A DNA stretch of 64,000 nt from Paragonimus westermani (lineage: Eukaryota; Platyhelminthes; Trematoda; Plagiorchiida; Troglotrematidae). Under the pieces are notes generated by a model, which was given only the letters and a program-made list of their open reading frames with translations, was not told where the DNA came from and made no database searches. Shown one piece after another: positions 1 to 11,549 of this stretch. Numbering within the stretch: position 1 is the stretch's first letter; each line of letters begins with the position of its first letter. The stretch spans positions 35,348 through 99,347 of the forward strand of contig QNGE01001245.1 of the NCBI GenBank assembly GCA_008508345.1, read 5' to 3'. The position numbers and the translations under genes were made by a program.

Positions 1-3000
1 GTAAATTTACCCCCAATACCACCACCGATCGTCCAACCATGATTTATATACTGAAGCGCATCACCTATCTTCGAAGATTACGTTCGTAGCACGCGTATCC
101 ATCAAGATAGTCTAGATTAAAATCCTACAAGTATTTAACTATCACAATACTCACTGCGATGCCCACCAGATACCTCACTTTGCTGTTGACGCCGGTGAGC
201 TTCAAGAGTGGGTGGAATCGTTATCCTAAGCTCTCTGTATTTTCACGGAAAACAGTATCTTAACTTCCTTTGAACAACTGTTGAAACGCCCAACCCAGCC
301 ATGCTTCTTGTTACTTCAGAAATCGTCACTACATCTGACGCAATCGGTCGACATTTCGTTTGTCCCCTTCAGATACAATTACGGGTTGTCCCTTTTACGA
401 CTTTTTGCACGTCAGGGGTGAGCTTCTTGAGAAACGGGGGGTTGCAGATTTTTTTTATTGCCTAAGACATTGTATGTCCTCCCAGACTGACTTGTTTGCA
501 GACGAACATCTAACTTTTTTCTGACGTTCTTATCGTTACATCAGTTGCCATAGCGGTATCCGAAATAATCACGTTGAAATGACTATCTGCCTGACACCAC
601 GATGACAGTTCATCTGTCCCACAGTATCGATCAACCATAGGAGACAAATTCAGCCACACGTACCTACCCAGATAACAACTGTATGCAGTACGTGATTAGT
701 TTCACAACGCAACCCTGGCTTAGACTTTGCGTGTTGAGAGTACGGTTCAACAAAGTGCAGTTGCACGCATGGACTCAATGTTGTCGACGATGTATTAGGA
801 ATTTCTGTCGCTGATTTGTAAAAATTACGTAAATGTTCCTGTTGTGACTGTGATATTCCGATGTATATTAGGTACCGGTGGTGTGACTCCTGAGGTGAAC
901 GGAAATATTTGCAAGCACTAAGTGGCTTTGGGATTTTGTCACAAGGTGTGCATTCTATTTTCGTAGTCGAGCCACGTATGTGTGATATACCATAGAATCA
1001 TTGCTTACCGTCAAGATTGTATCTAGCAAAGTAGTAGGCAAATGGCGTAAAACCACGTCAGATCAACTCAATCGGTTAATTGTGTGTATACTCAGCCAAA
1101 GGTTATATCTGTGTTCCCGAGCTCACGAATCGAGAGGCGCATGCAACAGAAATGGCGGATGCGTCAGCAACTATACTGACCGATCACATCTGTGAGGTTG
1201 CGCTTGCACGAATCAATAAATATACGGTGAATTAATCTACTGAACTTTGACGATTGACTGACATACAATATCAGTCGACTGAGAAGCATCGTGTTTCCAT
1301 AAGCTATATGCTTTTGTTTCAACCACATGGTTAACAGGAGATACATTGTCAATAGAAATCGGCTTGCCACTTGACTTTAGTAAAGTAAATTAGTCAGTCT
1401 GGATTATTCGTGAATCTATTGTGGATAGAACAGCACTTCCATGTTTACTGCAGCTGAGATCATCTTGTGGTCAAGTCCAGTAGAACTTGATTCCTCCATC
1501 TGGGAGTGACGAACTTCAGGAAATTTTACGCCGTAAAAGTTTGAAACTGAACAACACGGTCGCATTTTCATCTGCTTTTTACAAACTTGCAGAGCTAATA
1601 AGACAGGAGCGCGCGGACAGAAGTGCGGTTGGTGAAGAGTGACTACTATGAGCTTATTAAATCTGATTCGTGTCGGAACACCTCATGTTTATATTCAACA
1701 ACGTAATCAGCAAAAGCGTATTTCTTGGCATACTGATCCGATTTCAACGGGACGTAAGAGTTGCATAACTCTCTTTCCCGACCACACCAGCGTAGTTTGA
1801 CAGAAAAGTGAGACTACGTAATTAGTTCGAAATTTTCCTGACACTTATTTGTTACAACTTAACTACGAACACATGTAACTAAGGTGTGGTAAGGTGTACA
1901 GTGCACTTTAAATGTCGAGTACAATACATGTAAACTGCACCCAGGAGTGACATCGCGAACAGGATATACTACACATGCCATTCCCCACGTATAATCTTTC
2001 GTCTATTGAGGCTACCCTCCTACGAAGTCACAAAGTTTTGTACACGGTTTATTGTGAGTTTTCGAGGAATTCTGGCCCTATGACATGAGAAGCACGGTGT
2101 TATTTAACTACCTTCTGATTCATCATGAAAAGATACTTTCTGTGCGGTGCTAACACTCCGCCCTCTTATTCACTGACCGATTTTGTAGGATTTCGATTTA
2201 GCTATGGAAAATTTTCATTCGGTGGCTAGCTTTGTTTGCATTTGCCACTTTCAGTGGCGAAACAGACGGAGTGTTTGACACTGCTCATCAGGCGGTGGAT
2301 TTCTTTTGACACCCAGCCTACTTAAGATTCGTTTGACCAATTTTCGCCATCAGTTTTTGCCACCGCTTGCTCGTTGTTGTAACTCGTCCAATGTCCTGCG
2401 AGCACGTAAACAGATAACGGAATAACAGTCAATGGGACGGCGTATCACGGAACGACAGTCAACGGTAACGAACAACGGAATATGCATGACTAGTTCGAAT
2501 CATCCCGGCCAACTCAACCACCCGAGGCTAACGCATGAACATAGAGAGAAGACTGGCCTCCGGACATAGTACCTTTGTGTCACTCAATCCGAAGACAGCA
2601 CGATCACAGACTAGATCGTATTTAAAGGGTTTACGACCAATCAGAAGATCAAATCAAAGGTGGACCAAATGGTGAATCGAACAGTACACTGATGCGCGTA
2701 GGTGGGATGTAGGCATGTGCGCGTTCAGGCGCGTACGTGGGATGCCAGAGATTCGGCACAAGGGTTGAAGGACAAAGTGGTGCCTGACCGTACCAACTAT
2801 GGAGGTCACACACAAGTGCACTTTGTTAGTTTTTGGCACACAATATTTTCGGAGAAGTGGCGACCTCCCCGACACTCGTAATTTGGAAAAATTTCCGTGT
2901 GAATTCCTTACCACACTAAGCGGTAGTGGTTATGTAACCACACTGATAATAAGGTACGATTGTAGAACCTAATAAGACCAGAACCAACATGCCTCCACCG

Positions 3001-4900
3001 GTTAGCCTTAGTAAATAGAATCCGGACTGCCATGTTGAAGGGACAAAGTGAATTTGATATAACTGACTAGACCCTCACTAATTATTTGTACGGGCTGACA
3101 TAAAACTTGGTATGATTTACTGAGCTAAATGTGCCTCACACTAGAGAAAGTGGCGCTGACATACAGAGCAAATGAGGTTAACACAAACAGACTTTTACGA
3201 CCAGAGTACGGTTCACCTTGCCTGTTTCCCGCCCCTAACAACATGTCTATCCATTGCCCTTTGATTCTGAGCAGAAATTCACTAATGCCATAGAGGACCA
3301 AGCTTCGACGTCAGAAAATCTGTCTCTCACAGCTGACCGCAACTTTCAGTGTCTACAATGCAGTGAAGGCGAAAAGGACGATGGATGGCAGGCTCTCAGT
3401 CACTAAATTGATCCGGGCTACTAATACTTACGCAACGTGAGTGACTATGTCGTCAACCTGTTGAACTACCCTGCCTCTATAATGTTCCAACGAACGGTAT
3501 AACTTCCCGACAGCGTTCCTACGACACGAGTGCAAGAGAACGTGAGAAGGCGATGATTACACAAAGGCATCAGCCTACCAGAATTATCACGAACAGCCTC
3601 GCTGGGAGAAAAACGCGTGACAACATCGTTCTTTCAAAGGCAGTCTACTTTTCAATTAGCGTCCAGTGTGTTAGAGCTTAACTAATGACGACAAGGTTTA
3701 GAGTATTCGATCAGTGATATGATCACACCTACCATCGGAGGTGATAAAGCGATTCGGGTAAATTAACACGTCGATGACCACAACCTTTCACCATCTGTAC
3801 TCCACGTTGGTATAAATGTCTGTTTTTCGTGAAACATCTCAAGCATAGCAGAAGTGAGGTATCTGTTGGAGATATCTCGAGCAATCTGCATGGCGTCATA
3901 GGCCATATCAACGTTGCCGGGATAAGTTTAGACTCTGCCAGTCGGTAGTGTTCCGGCAAATCTGGGTGGGCAGTTCCTGCTATGGAATAGTTTCACGCTT
4001 GAACTCATATGGTAGATTTCAGTGGCAAGTCTGACTGCAATTGAAGAATAGCTGCGGCACAACTGTACTGCTATCCTAAAATGTTATCGCGTTGGTCAAG
4101 TGCAGTTCGAATAAACGGTAGTATATATTCACAAAAACAGCGGGACCTACATGAAGAGAAACCCGTACACAAGTGTGATAGCTGTTATGAGGGAAAGCGT
4201 CTTCGAGACTGCTCGATATCCACGATGTGGTGTGTCGGCCGTGAATACATGGGTTTCCATGTAATGTCCTATGTTCACTATCGGCCACAAATCCCATGAC
4301 TGCCGACAGGCATCCATTTCGGATTAACTTGCCACAGTGACTTAAGCCAAAGGACAACTGCGCATAACCATAACCGCAAGTGATTTACTTTGCACCACTC
4401 GTGATTCCGCTCACACATCATGTATCCGATATAAATCCGAGGGAATAAGGGTTGCAGGCGCATCTTTGTGGCCAATTGGCCAATTCTGGTTGGCCGACTG
4501 ATAGGCTAGCACGAAGGTGAAACTTCTGCCGGTAAGGAACTAAGCAGAGGGAGGAGTTTCAATGGTATGATCAAAACTAGAGAGAAAAATGTTGAAAGTA
4601 TAGTGTAAGAAGTTGTTAGAATAGCAGTACATTTTAGTGCACATGTAATACTCGGAATTAGGGACTTCGAATAGCCCTATAAATCGCACTTGCATTCAAA
4701 CCTCCTACGCAAGTAATAAAGAGAAAACCTTCTGCTTGTTGCAGTGAGCAGTTCATATTCATGAGACAAAGAGCCGAATCTATGGATGTACAACAATGTT
4801 GAAAAAATCAGTCTGACATTCGTTGCTCGTATTAGCACGTACAAAGTCACCAACTGTACGTTAATTGGTGCAATACAGAACAAAGAAATTAGGAAGTAAC
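1..4900. other. No recognisable gene (left flank)
   Basis: I read both strands here and found only short ORFs of 60-95 codons with no recognisable motif, no convincing splice-flanked exon and no transposon protein fragment. Stops are frequent in all frames. The stretch is most simply intergenic or intronic DNA with unclassified old repeats. A very diverged exon cannot be excluded by eye. Confidence 0.5.
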
Positions 4901-4987
4901 GAAAGGCGTGACACTGAGGCTGGTCGTACAGTCCTGATGAGGTATTTTCAACGAGGCAGTTAGATTAGTCTGCTGTTAGATCCCCTT

Positions 4988-5998
4988 CTATGTCGAGGTT
5001 TGGGTAGGCGGCGAATCGAGTAGATTTTCGCCACAGCACCCTGAAGAATAAGGAGGTGGAGTAAAATTCAGAGTTGGGCTGAAAAACACAAAACATTCAC
5101 CACACAATACATCAACAAAACAAAAGAATAAGAAAGGTAGAATGCCACAGATGCCCAAGTTTGTGAAAATGGGGGCAGGTGGTTCGCCAAACGACGGTAG
5201 TCGTTGGTCGATGCGAACAAGAAAATAGTAGATATAAAAGGTATAACCTAATTCGTCGCAGTCGTCTCTCGGTGTGCTGTGAGTACGCTGATGACCTACT
5301 AATCCCAAACGGCTAGCGCATCCATGGCCGCACACATCGCAAAGCCATACAATCATGTCACTACGGCTTACGACACTGATGGTCCCCTGGCATATCGTGT
5401 ACTTCTGTTCACGGCCACCCAACTGCTGTTCACTAAGCTTGCGGATCTCCGTCCGGATCGTATTTCTCCAGAACGTCCGGTTCAACGCTAAGTCTTCCCA
5501 ACACCTAAACTCAATGATACTACGTGGATGACTTACCTGGCATCTCGATACTTGACCCCCAGGATTTCGCTTACCTGATTTCACATGCCCATACAGTAGC
5601 TGCTTTGGAATACGGTTGTCAATCATCCTACCGAAATGGCCTAGCCAACGAAGCTGATTGAGCATCAGCACGACTTCACTCCCGTCCATGTCCGCTCTCC
5701 GCAGTATCTCAGTGTTCGGAACCATGTCCGACCACCGACTAACCAAGATGCGTCTCAGACACTGCAAATGGAAACGGCTGAGACAGCGCATGTTCCGCTG
5801 ATACAGTTTCCAAGTTTCATTGCCGCACAGCAGTATAGACAGCATCATCGACCGGTGGACACACAGCTTAACGGTCAACTTCAGACGGTGGTTCGTCCAA
5901 AAACGTCTTTCAAAGCGTCCGAAAACAACATGAGCGTTTTCCACGCCAGAACGTAACTCGAGGCCCGCGGACAGATCTGTAGACAATCTGCAACCCAA
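4988..5998 (-). pseudogene. LINE ORF2 C-terminus with C2H2 finger
   Basis: This 336-codon open frame is the tail of a LINE ORF2, not a host gene. Residues ~55-140 carry the post-RT block common in animal LINEs: CGNETWKLYQRN, CLRRIL, VPNTEILRRADMD, QLRWLGHFGRM and RIPKQLLYG. A C2H2 finger follows at residues ~220-240 (C-x2-C-x12-H-x3-H; CDVCGHGCASR then HQRTH). The last ~90 codons look like read-through of the 3' untranslated end. The frame enters from a broken RT upstream, so no real start codon is expected. It is the longest surviving frame of the element. Confidence 0.8.
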
Positions 5999-6310
5999 GT
6001 GGCAGAAGTCTGTTCAGCTATCGAAAACGTATCCATTGAGGCACCCATTGGTGCAGATGCAGGAACAGCATCCCCCTTCATAGGAGGCTGAGAAAATAAA
6101 AGGTCTTACCTGTGTTGACATCCAATCTAAACTTGGATGCCGTGTTCGCAAAAGCCGTGTTCACAAAAGCCGTGATCAGTTGCTGAAGTCCGTCATTGTT
6201 GTGAGCAAACAGCGCGCTGCAGTCTGCAACCAAAAGCATGCGCATCGTTGAGGTATGTAACCGGGTTGAGGCGCCGAAGATCGAATACACCGTAAGCGCT
6301 CATCTGCACG
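4988..6310 (-). mobile_element. LINE (non-LTR retrotransposon) 3' fragment
   Basis: The minus strand encodes the C-terminal part of a non-LTR reverse transcriptase, broken into frames. At 6190-6310 are FDLRRLN and a decayed active site, VADCSALFAHN in place of FADDCALxA. It continues through the downstream RT/thumb region to a C2H2 finger. The 5' part of ORF2 (endonuclease and most of RT) is absent, as is usual for 5'-truncated LINE insertions. Its 5' edge directly abuts the gypsy-like element, also on the minus strand. A second fragment of the same or a close family lies at 19075-19850. The clade was not assigned. Confidence 0.8.
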
Positions 6311-7363
6311 GGATAAGGCAAGAGGACGTACATGGTCTTTTTGTCTTGTGATGATCCGGCAATCTGGTAGGGCGACTTCAGTGGTCTGGCTGTTTTCCGC
6401 CCTGATTTGTCCGGGTTTCCACTCTTCTTCATGAGGTAGTTTTACATAGACTGGATCATTCACATTTGGATCACGATCACATGATCTCCGGTCGTACAAT
6501 ATTTTCGCTCTTTCCTGTCTGTTTTCAATTTTGGGACGGGCATTTGGGAAAAGTAAGTCCAAACGAGTACGTAACTCCCGGTTAAACATCAGTTCGGCTG
6601 GACTTCTCCCGGTAGTTCCAGTTGTGGTCGTCCGATATGCGAGAAGGAATTTTTCCAGCTTTGTTTTCATCGACGCTGGAACCTGCTTCTTTAGTCTGCT
6701 TTTGATCGTTTGCACTGCACGTTCCGCTAAACCGTTGGATGCTGAATGATAAGGTGCCATCCTCAAGTGCCGAATACCACTGTTTGCTATAAATTTTTGA
6801 AATTTCTTGCTGGCAAAGTTGGTACCATCGTCAGATACGATAGTCTGAAAAATACCGAATCTGCTGAAGCAATTTCGTAAACCTGAAACGGTGATTTCTG
6901 ACGTAGCATTTGTTACTGGATAAACTTCAATCTACTACGAATAAGCATCGATAAGTAATAAACACATCTTCTGCTCCGTTGGGCCAAAATAGTCTATGTG
7001 AACACGCTCCCAAGGCTTATCCGGCCATTTCCAAGGTCTCAGCGGAACAGGAGGAGTATTCCTTTGAGTAGCTTGGCATGTTTTACAGCTAGGAATCAAT
7101 TCTTCTACATCTCTGTCGAAGTTCGGGCACAATACGTAATTTCTAGCCAAGGATTTCATACGACTGACACCTGGATGACCGTCGTGTAACTCATTGAAGA
7201 TATTTCTTCGAAACTGGGTCGGAATGATGATTCTTGAACCCCAAAGTAACCAACCCTCCTCCAGGCTAAGTTCCATACGGCCACTTAAATAGGGTGCTAG
7301 TTGGTCTGCCCTGATAAGCAAATCGTTTAACTTTGGACAAAAGGAAATCCTGCTCTGTTCCAT
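6311..7363 (-). pseudogene. Gypsy integrase, broken
   Basis: The H2C2 zinc domain is visible (ELHDGHPGVSRMKSLAR, then CKTCQAT). The core follows with HIDYFGP (first Asp), VSDDGTNF (second Asp) and APYHSASNGLAER (catalytic Glu), so the DDE triad is complete at sequence level. The frame is interrupted at 6929-6934 by two consecutive TAG codons just after LLIDAYS, where a family member would read Lys-Trp. The C-terminal domain (PVYVKLPHEEEWKPG...) runs to DHVRPLAL and is then lost at the LINE junction near 6310. The ORF ending at 6176 reads on into LINE sequence. Confidence 0.9.
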
Positions 7364-8143
7364 GATTGATCTCTTTACTGGATACAGGATGCTTGTTCAG
7401 GTACTGTATCAAATGGATTAGTTCACTAGGCTTCCACGGGTTTTCCGGGGTGTCGCTCAAGGGCATTCGACTGATAGCATGCACCAATTGATTTGATTTA
7501 CACGGGATATGGGAAATCTTGTGACTATAAGCCGATAGAAGAAGTGACCAGCGTTGCATTCGCGGCGACGCCATCTGATTGATTACTTTCGTTTCTCCTA
7601 GGAGAGACTCCAGAGGCTTACGGGCCGTTTATATATCGAACGTTCTTCCCCGAATATATTGGTTAAACTTTTTCATTGCAAAGATTACAGCTAGAGCCTC
7701 TTTGTCTAACTGTGCGTACTTCTTTTCAGCTGGGCCTAAACTGCGAGAAGCAAACGCGATTGGCTTTTCATCTGAATCCTCCATCTTGTAACTTAGTGCA
7801 GCTCCGATATCCCATGAAGAGGCGTCACAATGAATAGTTATGGGTTCATCTGGGTAGTAATGAACCAATAAATCAGATTGGCTCACCCCTTCTTTATAGT
7901 TTCAAATGCCAATTGTTCCTTAGATGACCAGTGCCAGTGAACTTCTTTTTTCAAAAAATTTTGCAAGGGTGCCAGGACAGTTGATATTTTTGGAATGAAT
8001 TGACTGTAATGAGTAAGCACACCAATGAAGGATTGTAACTCACCCACTTTTCGGGGAACTGGGGCGTCCAAAATCGGTCTGATTTTTTCCATACTTGTCC
8101 AGCCGAAAACCGAGATACTGAACATCGTCGGCGAGGAATTCAC
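7266..8143 (-). pseudogene. Gypsy RT connection and RNase H
   Basis: On the minus strand the RT thumb/connection (GELQSFIGVLTHYSQFIP, then PLQNFLKK) is followed by RNase H with ITIHCDASSWDIGAAL (first catalytic Asp), PIAFASRSL and KKYAQLDKEALAVIFAMKKF (Glu of the active site). The frame breaks near 7885, and a stop follows RGRTFDI near 7629. A further open piece at 7266-7574 (SHKISHIPCKSNQLVHAISR) is the tether leading into the integrase. Confidence 0.85.
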
Positions 8144-8859
8144 ATTTTTCTCTTTTTAACTGCAGGCCATTTTCCTGTAAACACTGTAATACTAAGTCAC
8201 GTGCTTCCAAATGTTCCTTATCCGGACGTCCGGAAACACGAATGTCATCTAAGTAAGCACACACGCCAGGAATATCTTTCATTAGGTTGTCAATAATGCG
8301 TTGAAAAATTGCCGCAGCAAAGTGGATGCCGAACGGCAAGTGATTATACTGAAATAATCTCGTGTGTATTGATTGTTGTAAATTTCCTTGACTTTTGATC
8401 AAGTTCGATTTGTGAATATGAATGACTCAAGTCCAGTTTGGGAAACTTCTCACCGCGGCACAGTGTAGTATATAGATCCTCTATTCTTGGAATGGGGTAA
8501 TGTTCCATGGTAACGGCCTGGTTCACTGTCAATTTGTAATTTCCGCATATTTGAACGGAACAATCTGGTTTTTGCACGGGCACAATAGGGGTACTCCACG
8601 TTGAATGTCGAACAGGGGTGATTATTCCCTGTTTCTGCGGATATTCGAGTTCCTCCTCAACTTTTGGGTGGACAGAGAATGTCAGTGTACGCGCCTTATA
8701 AAATTTAACAGGGGTATCCTGCTCCATTACAATAGTGGCCTGAAAATCCCTCAATCTCCATAGCTCGTCTTCGTCGAATACAGACGAGAATTTCTGCAGT
8801 AGTGCCGGAAGGCTCTTGTTACTATCCACTCGTCTGACAGACAGCAGTAGGTCTGGCAT
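8040..8859 (-). pseudogene. Gypsy reverse transcriptase (left copy)
   Basis: The RT fingers/palm begin near 8859 (PALLQKFSSVFDEDE, then STWSTPIVPVQKPD and FPKLDLSHSYSQIELD). The palm continues in another frame with FQYNHLPFGIHFAAAIFQR and the active site CAYLDDIRVSG (YxDD intact). A one-base frameshift near 8360 separates the two. The block from 8198 to 8984 is repeated exactly at 8986-9772, so one of the two RT copies is probably not real. Confidence 0.9.
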
Positions 8860-9772
8860 GAGTTCAAACCAATTTCAACCTAACAGATTTGGGCTCTCGT
8901 TATTTACGATGTATGCAAACAAACTGAGCGTTTTTGTTCTCTGTTTTACTTCCACATTGCACGTACCATGACGTCGATCACTTCNCACGTGCTTCCAAAT
9001 GTTCCTTATCCGGACGTCCGGAAACACGAATGTCATCTAAGTAAGCACACACGCCAGGAATATCTTTCATTAGGTTGTCAATAATGCGTTGAAAAATTGC
9101 CGCAGCAAAGTGGATGCCGAACGGCAAGTGATTATACTGAAATAATCTCGTGTGTATTGATTGTTGTAAATTTCCTTGACTTTTGATCAAGTTCGATTTG
9201 TGAATATGAATGACTCAAGTCCAGTTTGGGAAACTTCTCACCGCGGCACAGTGTAGTATATAGATCCTCTATTCTTGGAATGGGGTAATGTTCCATGGTA
9301 ACGGCCTGGTTCACTGTCAATTTGTAATTTCCGCATATTTGAACGGAACAATCTGGTTTTTGCACGGGCACAATAGGGGTACTCCACGTTGAATGTCGAA
9401 CAGGGGTGATTATTCCCTGTTTCTGCGGATATTCGAGTTCCTCCTCAACTTTTGGGTGGACAGAGAATGTCAGTGTACGCGCCTTATAAAATTTAACAGG
9501 GGTATCCTGCTCCATTACAATAGTGGCCTGAAAATCCCTCAATCTCCATAGCTCGTCTTCGTCGAATACAGACGAGAATTTCTGCAGTAGTGCCGGAAGG
9601 CTCTTGTTACTATCCACTCGTCTGACAGACAGCAGTAGGTCTGGCATGAGTTCAAACCAATTTCAACCTAACAGATTTGGGCTCTCGTTATTTACGATGT
9701 ATGCAAACAAACTGAGCGTTTTTGTTCTCTGTTTTACTTCCACATTGCACGTACCATGACGTCGATCACTTC
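8198..9772. repeat. Exact 787-bp direct repeat around an N (8985)
   Basis: 8198-8984 and 8986-9772 are base-for-base the same by eye, at an offset of 788. The N at 8985 lies between the end of copy one (CACTTC) and the start of copy two (CACGTGC). Sequence left of copy one and right of copy two reads as one continuous gypsy element. Confidence 0.93.
8978..9647 (-). pseudogene. Gypsy RT, duplicate copy next to an N
   Basis: The translation is identical to the left RT copy over the shared segment, including the frameshift near the FQYN motif, and it stops at the unknown base at 8985. True tandem copies of a retrotransposon interior with zero differences and an N exactly at the boundary are unlikely. 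Two contigs that overlap by 787 bp and were scaffolded without merging explain the pattern. Treat this as the same gene segment seen twice. Confidence 0.8.
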
Positions 9773-10810
9773 CCATGTATATGATCGCAATGTGGCAACA
9801 GCTAGAGCCAACGGAAGTGATTTTGGCAGTATGCGCCTGTTAATAAGTGTCACGGAAGCTCCCGTATCGATCTCCAGGCAAACGTTGCGGCCTTCCACGT
9901 ACAAATCTACTGTATAAGGGGGTACTCCCGCAGGAAACATGGCCGAAGTACGTGAAATCAAGTGGGAAATGGATTCTTCACGATCTTCAATCGATCGTAC
10001 AGCTCGAGTCTCGGAGCGGAAATCGGAAGAGTGCGCTTGTTTCGAACGACATACGCGTGCAATGTGACCAATTTTCCCACGACTATGGCATGTCGACTGT
10101 TTGCGACGACAATCAGTGACAGCTTTATGTTTGTCACCACAACAATAACACGTAAATGTACGAATAGGACTCTTATTGCACTTGAGCGGAGATGTATGCC
10201 GTGCAATCAATTGTACATTATCTAGGGCCGAAGATGGTTTGTATAAGGTGAGCTGTTCTGCTATGTTCTCCAGTTGTCTCGCAATAGAACATGTCCGATC
10301 CCAAGCTAGTTTCGACTTTTCTTAGGAGAATAGTCGCTCCCTGGTTTTCGTGTCTTGGACTCCAACTAGTAAGCATTGGATCGTCATAGCTTCTTCAAAT
10401 TTTATAGGTACAACTTCATTATAACGACAAGCAAGAACAGCTTGCTGGACACGAGCGATAAACTCATTAACATTTTCCCGCGAACATTGACGAAGTTGGC
10501 GGAGATTCATGCGAGATGTGAACACGTGTTGGCGTAAGCCCCATACATCATCTAGTGTCGCCAAGGCATCCGGCAAGAACGTTCTGTCGTACACACGAAG
10601 TGCGTCGAAATGACGTGGACCCTCAGATCCCAGATGTTATCTGAGTAATTTAATTTTTTGTGATTCCGTAAGGTGAATATTGGGATTTAATGCTATGTAT
10701 AGTTCCAGATAATCCTCGAACGATCGTTTCCAGCGCGTCCACACTGATAATGACGGTTTTGAACCAGCATCCTTCCAAAAGTAATCTAGGGGTGTGGATG
10801 AGGTATTCAT
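9734..10810 (-). pseudogene. Gypsy gag and protease, broken
   Basis: The ATG is at 10810 (MNTSSTPLDYFW), shortly after the primer-binding site. The frame stays the same to 9734 but is cut by two stops: a TAA near 10627 within LLR*HLGSEGPRHF, and a stop just before 10322. The capsid-like region (LRQLRQCSRENVNEFIARVQ) is followed by two CCHC knuckles, CYCCGDKHKAVTDC and CHSRGKIGHIARVC. The second knuckle has lost its middle Cys (Arg instead). The protease active site is LEIDTGASVTLI. A frameshift near 9765 separates this from RT. Confidence 0.88.
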
Positions 10811-10830
10811 GGCTTTCGGATAAACTGTTT

Positions 10831-10951
10831 AATTCCCGTTCGCCAAATGTTACAACTTAGAACCACGTTAAACAGCGAGCCCTGACACGTAGTCGAATGA
10901 GAACAATTGACGGCAGTAGCGCGTAGTTTTATCGATCACGAGTGAATGACA
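10831..10951 (-). repeat. Probable 5' LTR end and primer-binding site of the gypsy element
   Basis: On the minus strand TTCTAAGTTGTAACA (ending at 10848) is followed directly by TTTGGCGAACGGGAATT, which has the TGGCG-type start typical of gypsy primer-binding sites, and then a short leader to the gag ATG at 10810. The outer LTR limit is unclear. It may start with TGTCATTCACTCG near 10950, or the LTR may extend to 11546, taking in the foldback. No 3' LTR is available for comparison. Confidence 0.5.
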
Positions 10952-10972
10952 TCATAATAATGATGAGACCTA

Positions 10973-11549
10973 ATGTGGTGGATTGTCAGGTCGGAGGTGC
11001 GAGTTTTCGAACGCTCGGCCGAATACTTCAACGTGGGGGGAGGTACGTTCGAAAACCTGCCGCGATCGGATCAAGGACAACGCGCGCTCTCTCGTTTATG
11101 GGTCGTAATTCCAACCCGCAGCACCCCCCGGTTTCCGTTCACACGTCGTGTGCACTTCTAACCGGTTTACGTGTGCGACCGGTGCCTTCTATCGGAGGGT
11201 TTTCCGCTTGCCATTCCTCGTCTGTTTGTCCGATTTCGTTGCGCGATGGCTCGTCCGGCTGCTCGTGCTGTCCGCCATCCACCCAGTGTTGGCCTTGACC
11301 GTATTCCAACATCGTGTCGAGATGTTCCTCTAAATGTTGGAAAAACCACGCCTCCGATCTGGCCGTCTGTCGTATTTCGCCTGCCCTGCCTCGCCCGTTG
11401 GTCCGATCCAGTCGAGCGATGACTCATCCGGTCGCGCACGTTGTCCCTGATCCGATCGCGGCAGGTTTTCGAACGTACCTCACCCCCGCGTTGAGGTATC
11501 CGGCCGAGCGTTCGAAAACTCGCACCTCCGACCTGACAATCCACCACAA
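10973..11549. repeat. GC-rich foldback with ~115-bp inverted arms
   Basis: The left arm (10973-11090) starts TGTGGTGGATTGTCAGG and the right arm (11436-11549) is its reverse complement with only scattered mismatches. The arms share GAGTTTTCGAACGCTCGGCCG and CGTTCGAAAACCTGCCGCGA. The ~345-bp centre is also CpG-rich and holds two diverged repeats of a unit ending in a CGCACCTCCGACCTG-like box. Open frames here are by-products of the composition. It could be a foldback/MITE, or an inverted repeat inside the gypsy LTR. Confidence 0.8.

Larger units (their letters stand above)
6310..10951 (-). mobile_element. Gypsy-like LTR retrotransposon, near full length, inactive
   Basis: Read on the minus strand from 10.85 to 6.3 kb, the domain order is gag, zinc knuckles, aspartic protease, RT, RNase H, integrase (H2C2, core, C-terminal), which is the Ty3/gypsy order. 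A likely 5' LTR end (TTGTAACA) and primer-binding site lie at 10831-10850, 21 nt or more before the gag ATG at 10810. Lesions include two gag stops, frameshifts near 9765 and 8360, and two adjacent TAG codons in the integrase. The 3' LTR is missing because the LINE fragment begins where the integrase tail ends. A 787-bp part of RT is duplicated around an N, probably an assembly error. Confidence 0.9.

Noticed and set aside
1848..1862. Possible solo 3' LTR of the gypsy element (TGTTACAACTTA)
   Set aside because: Only about 12 bases match the LTR end at 10848. The following sequence does not align, so it is probably chance.
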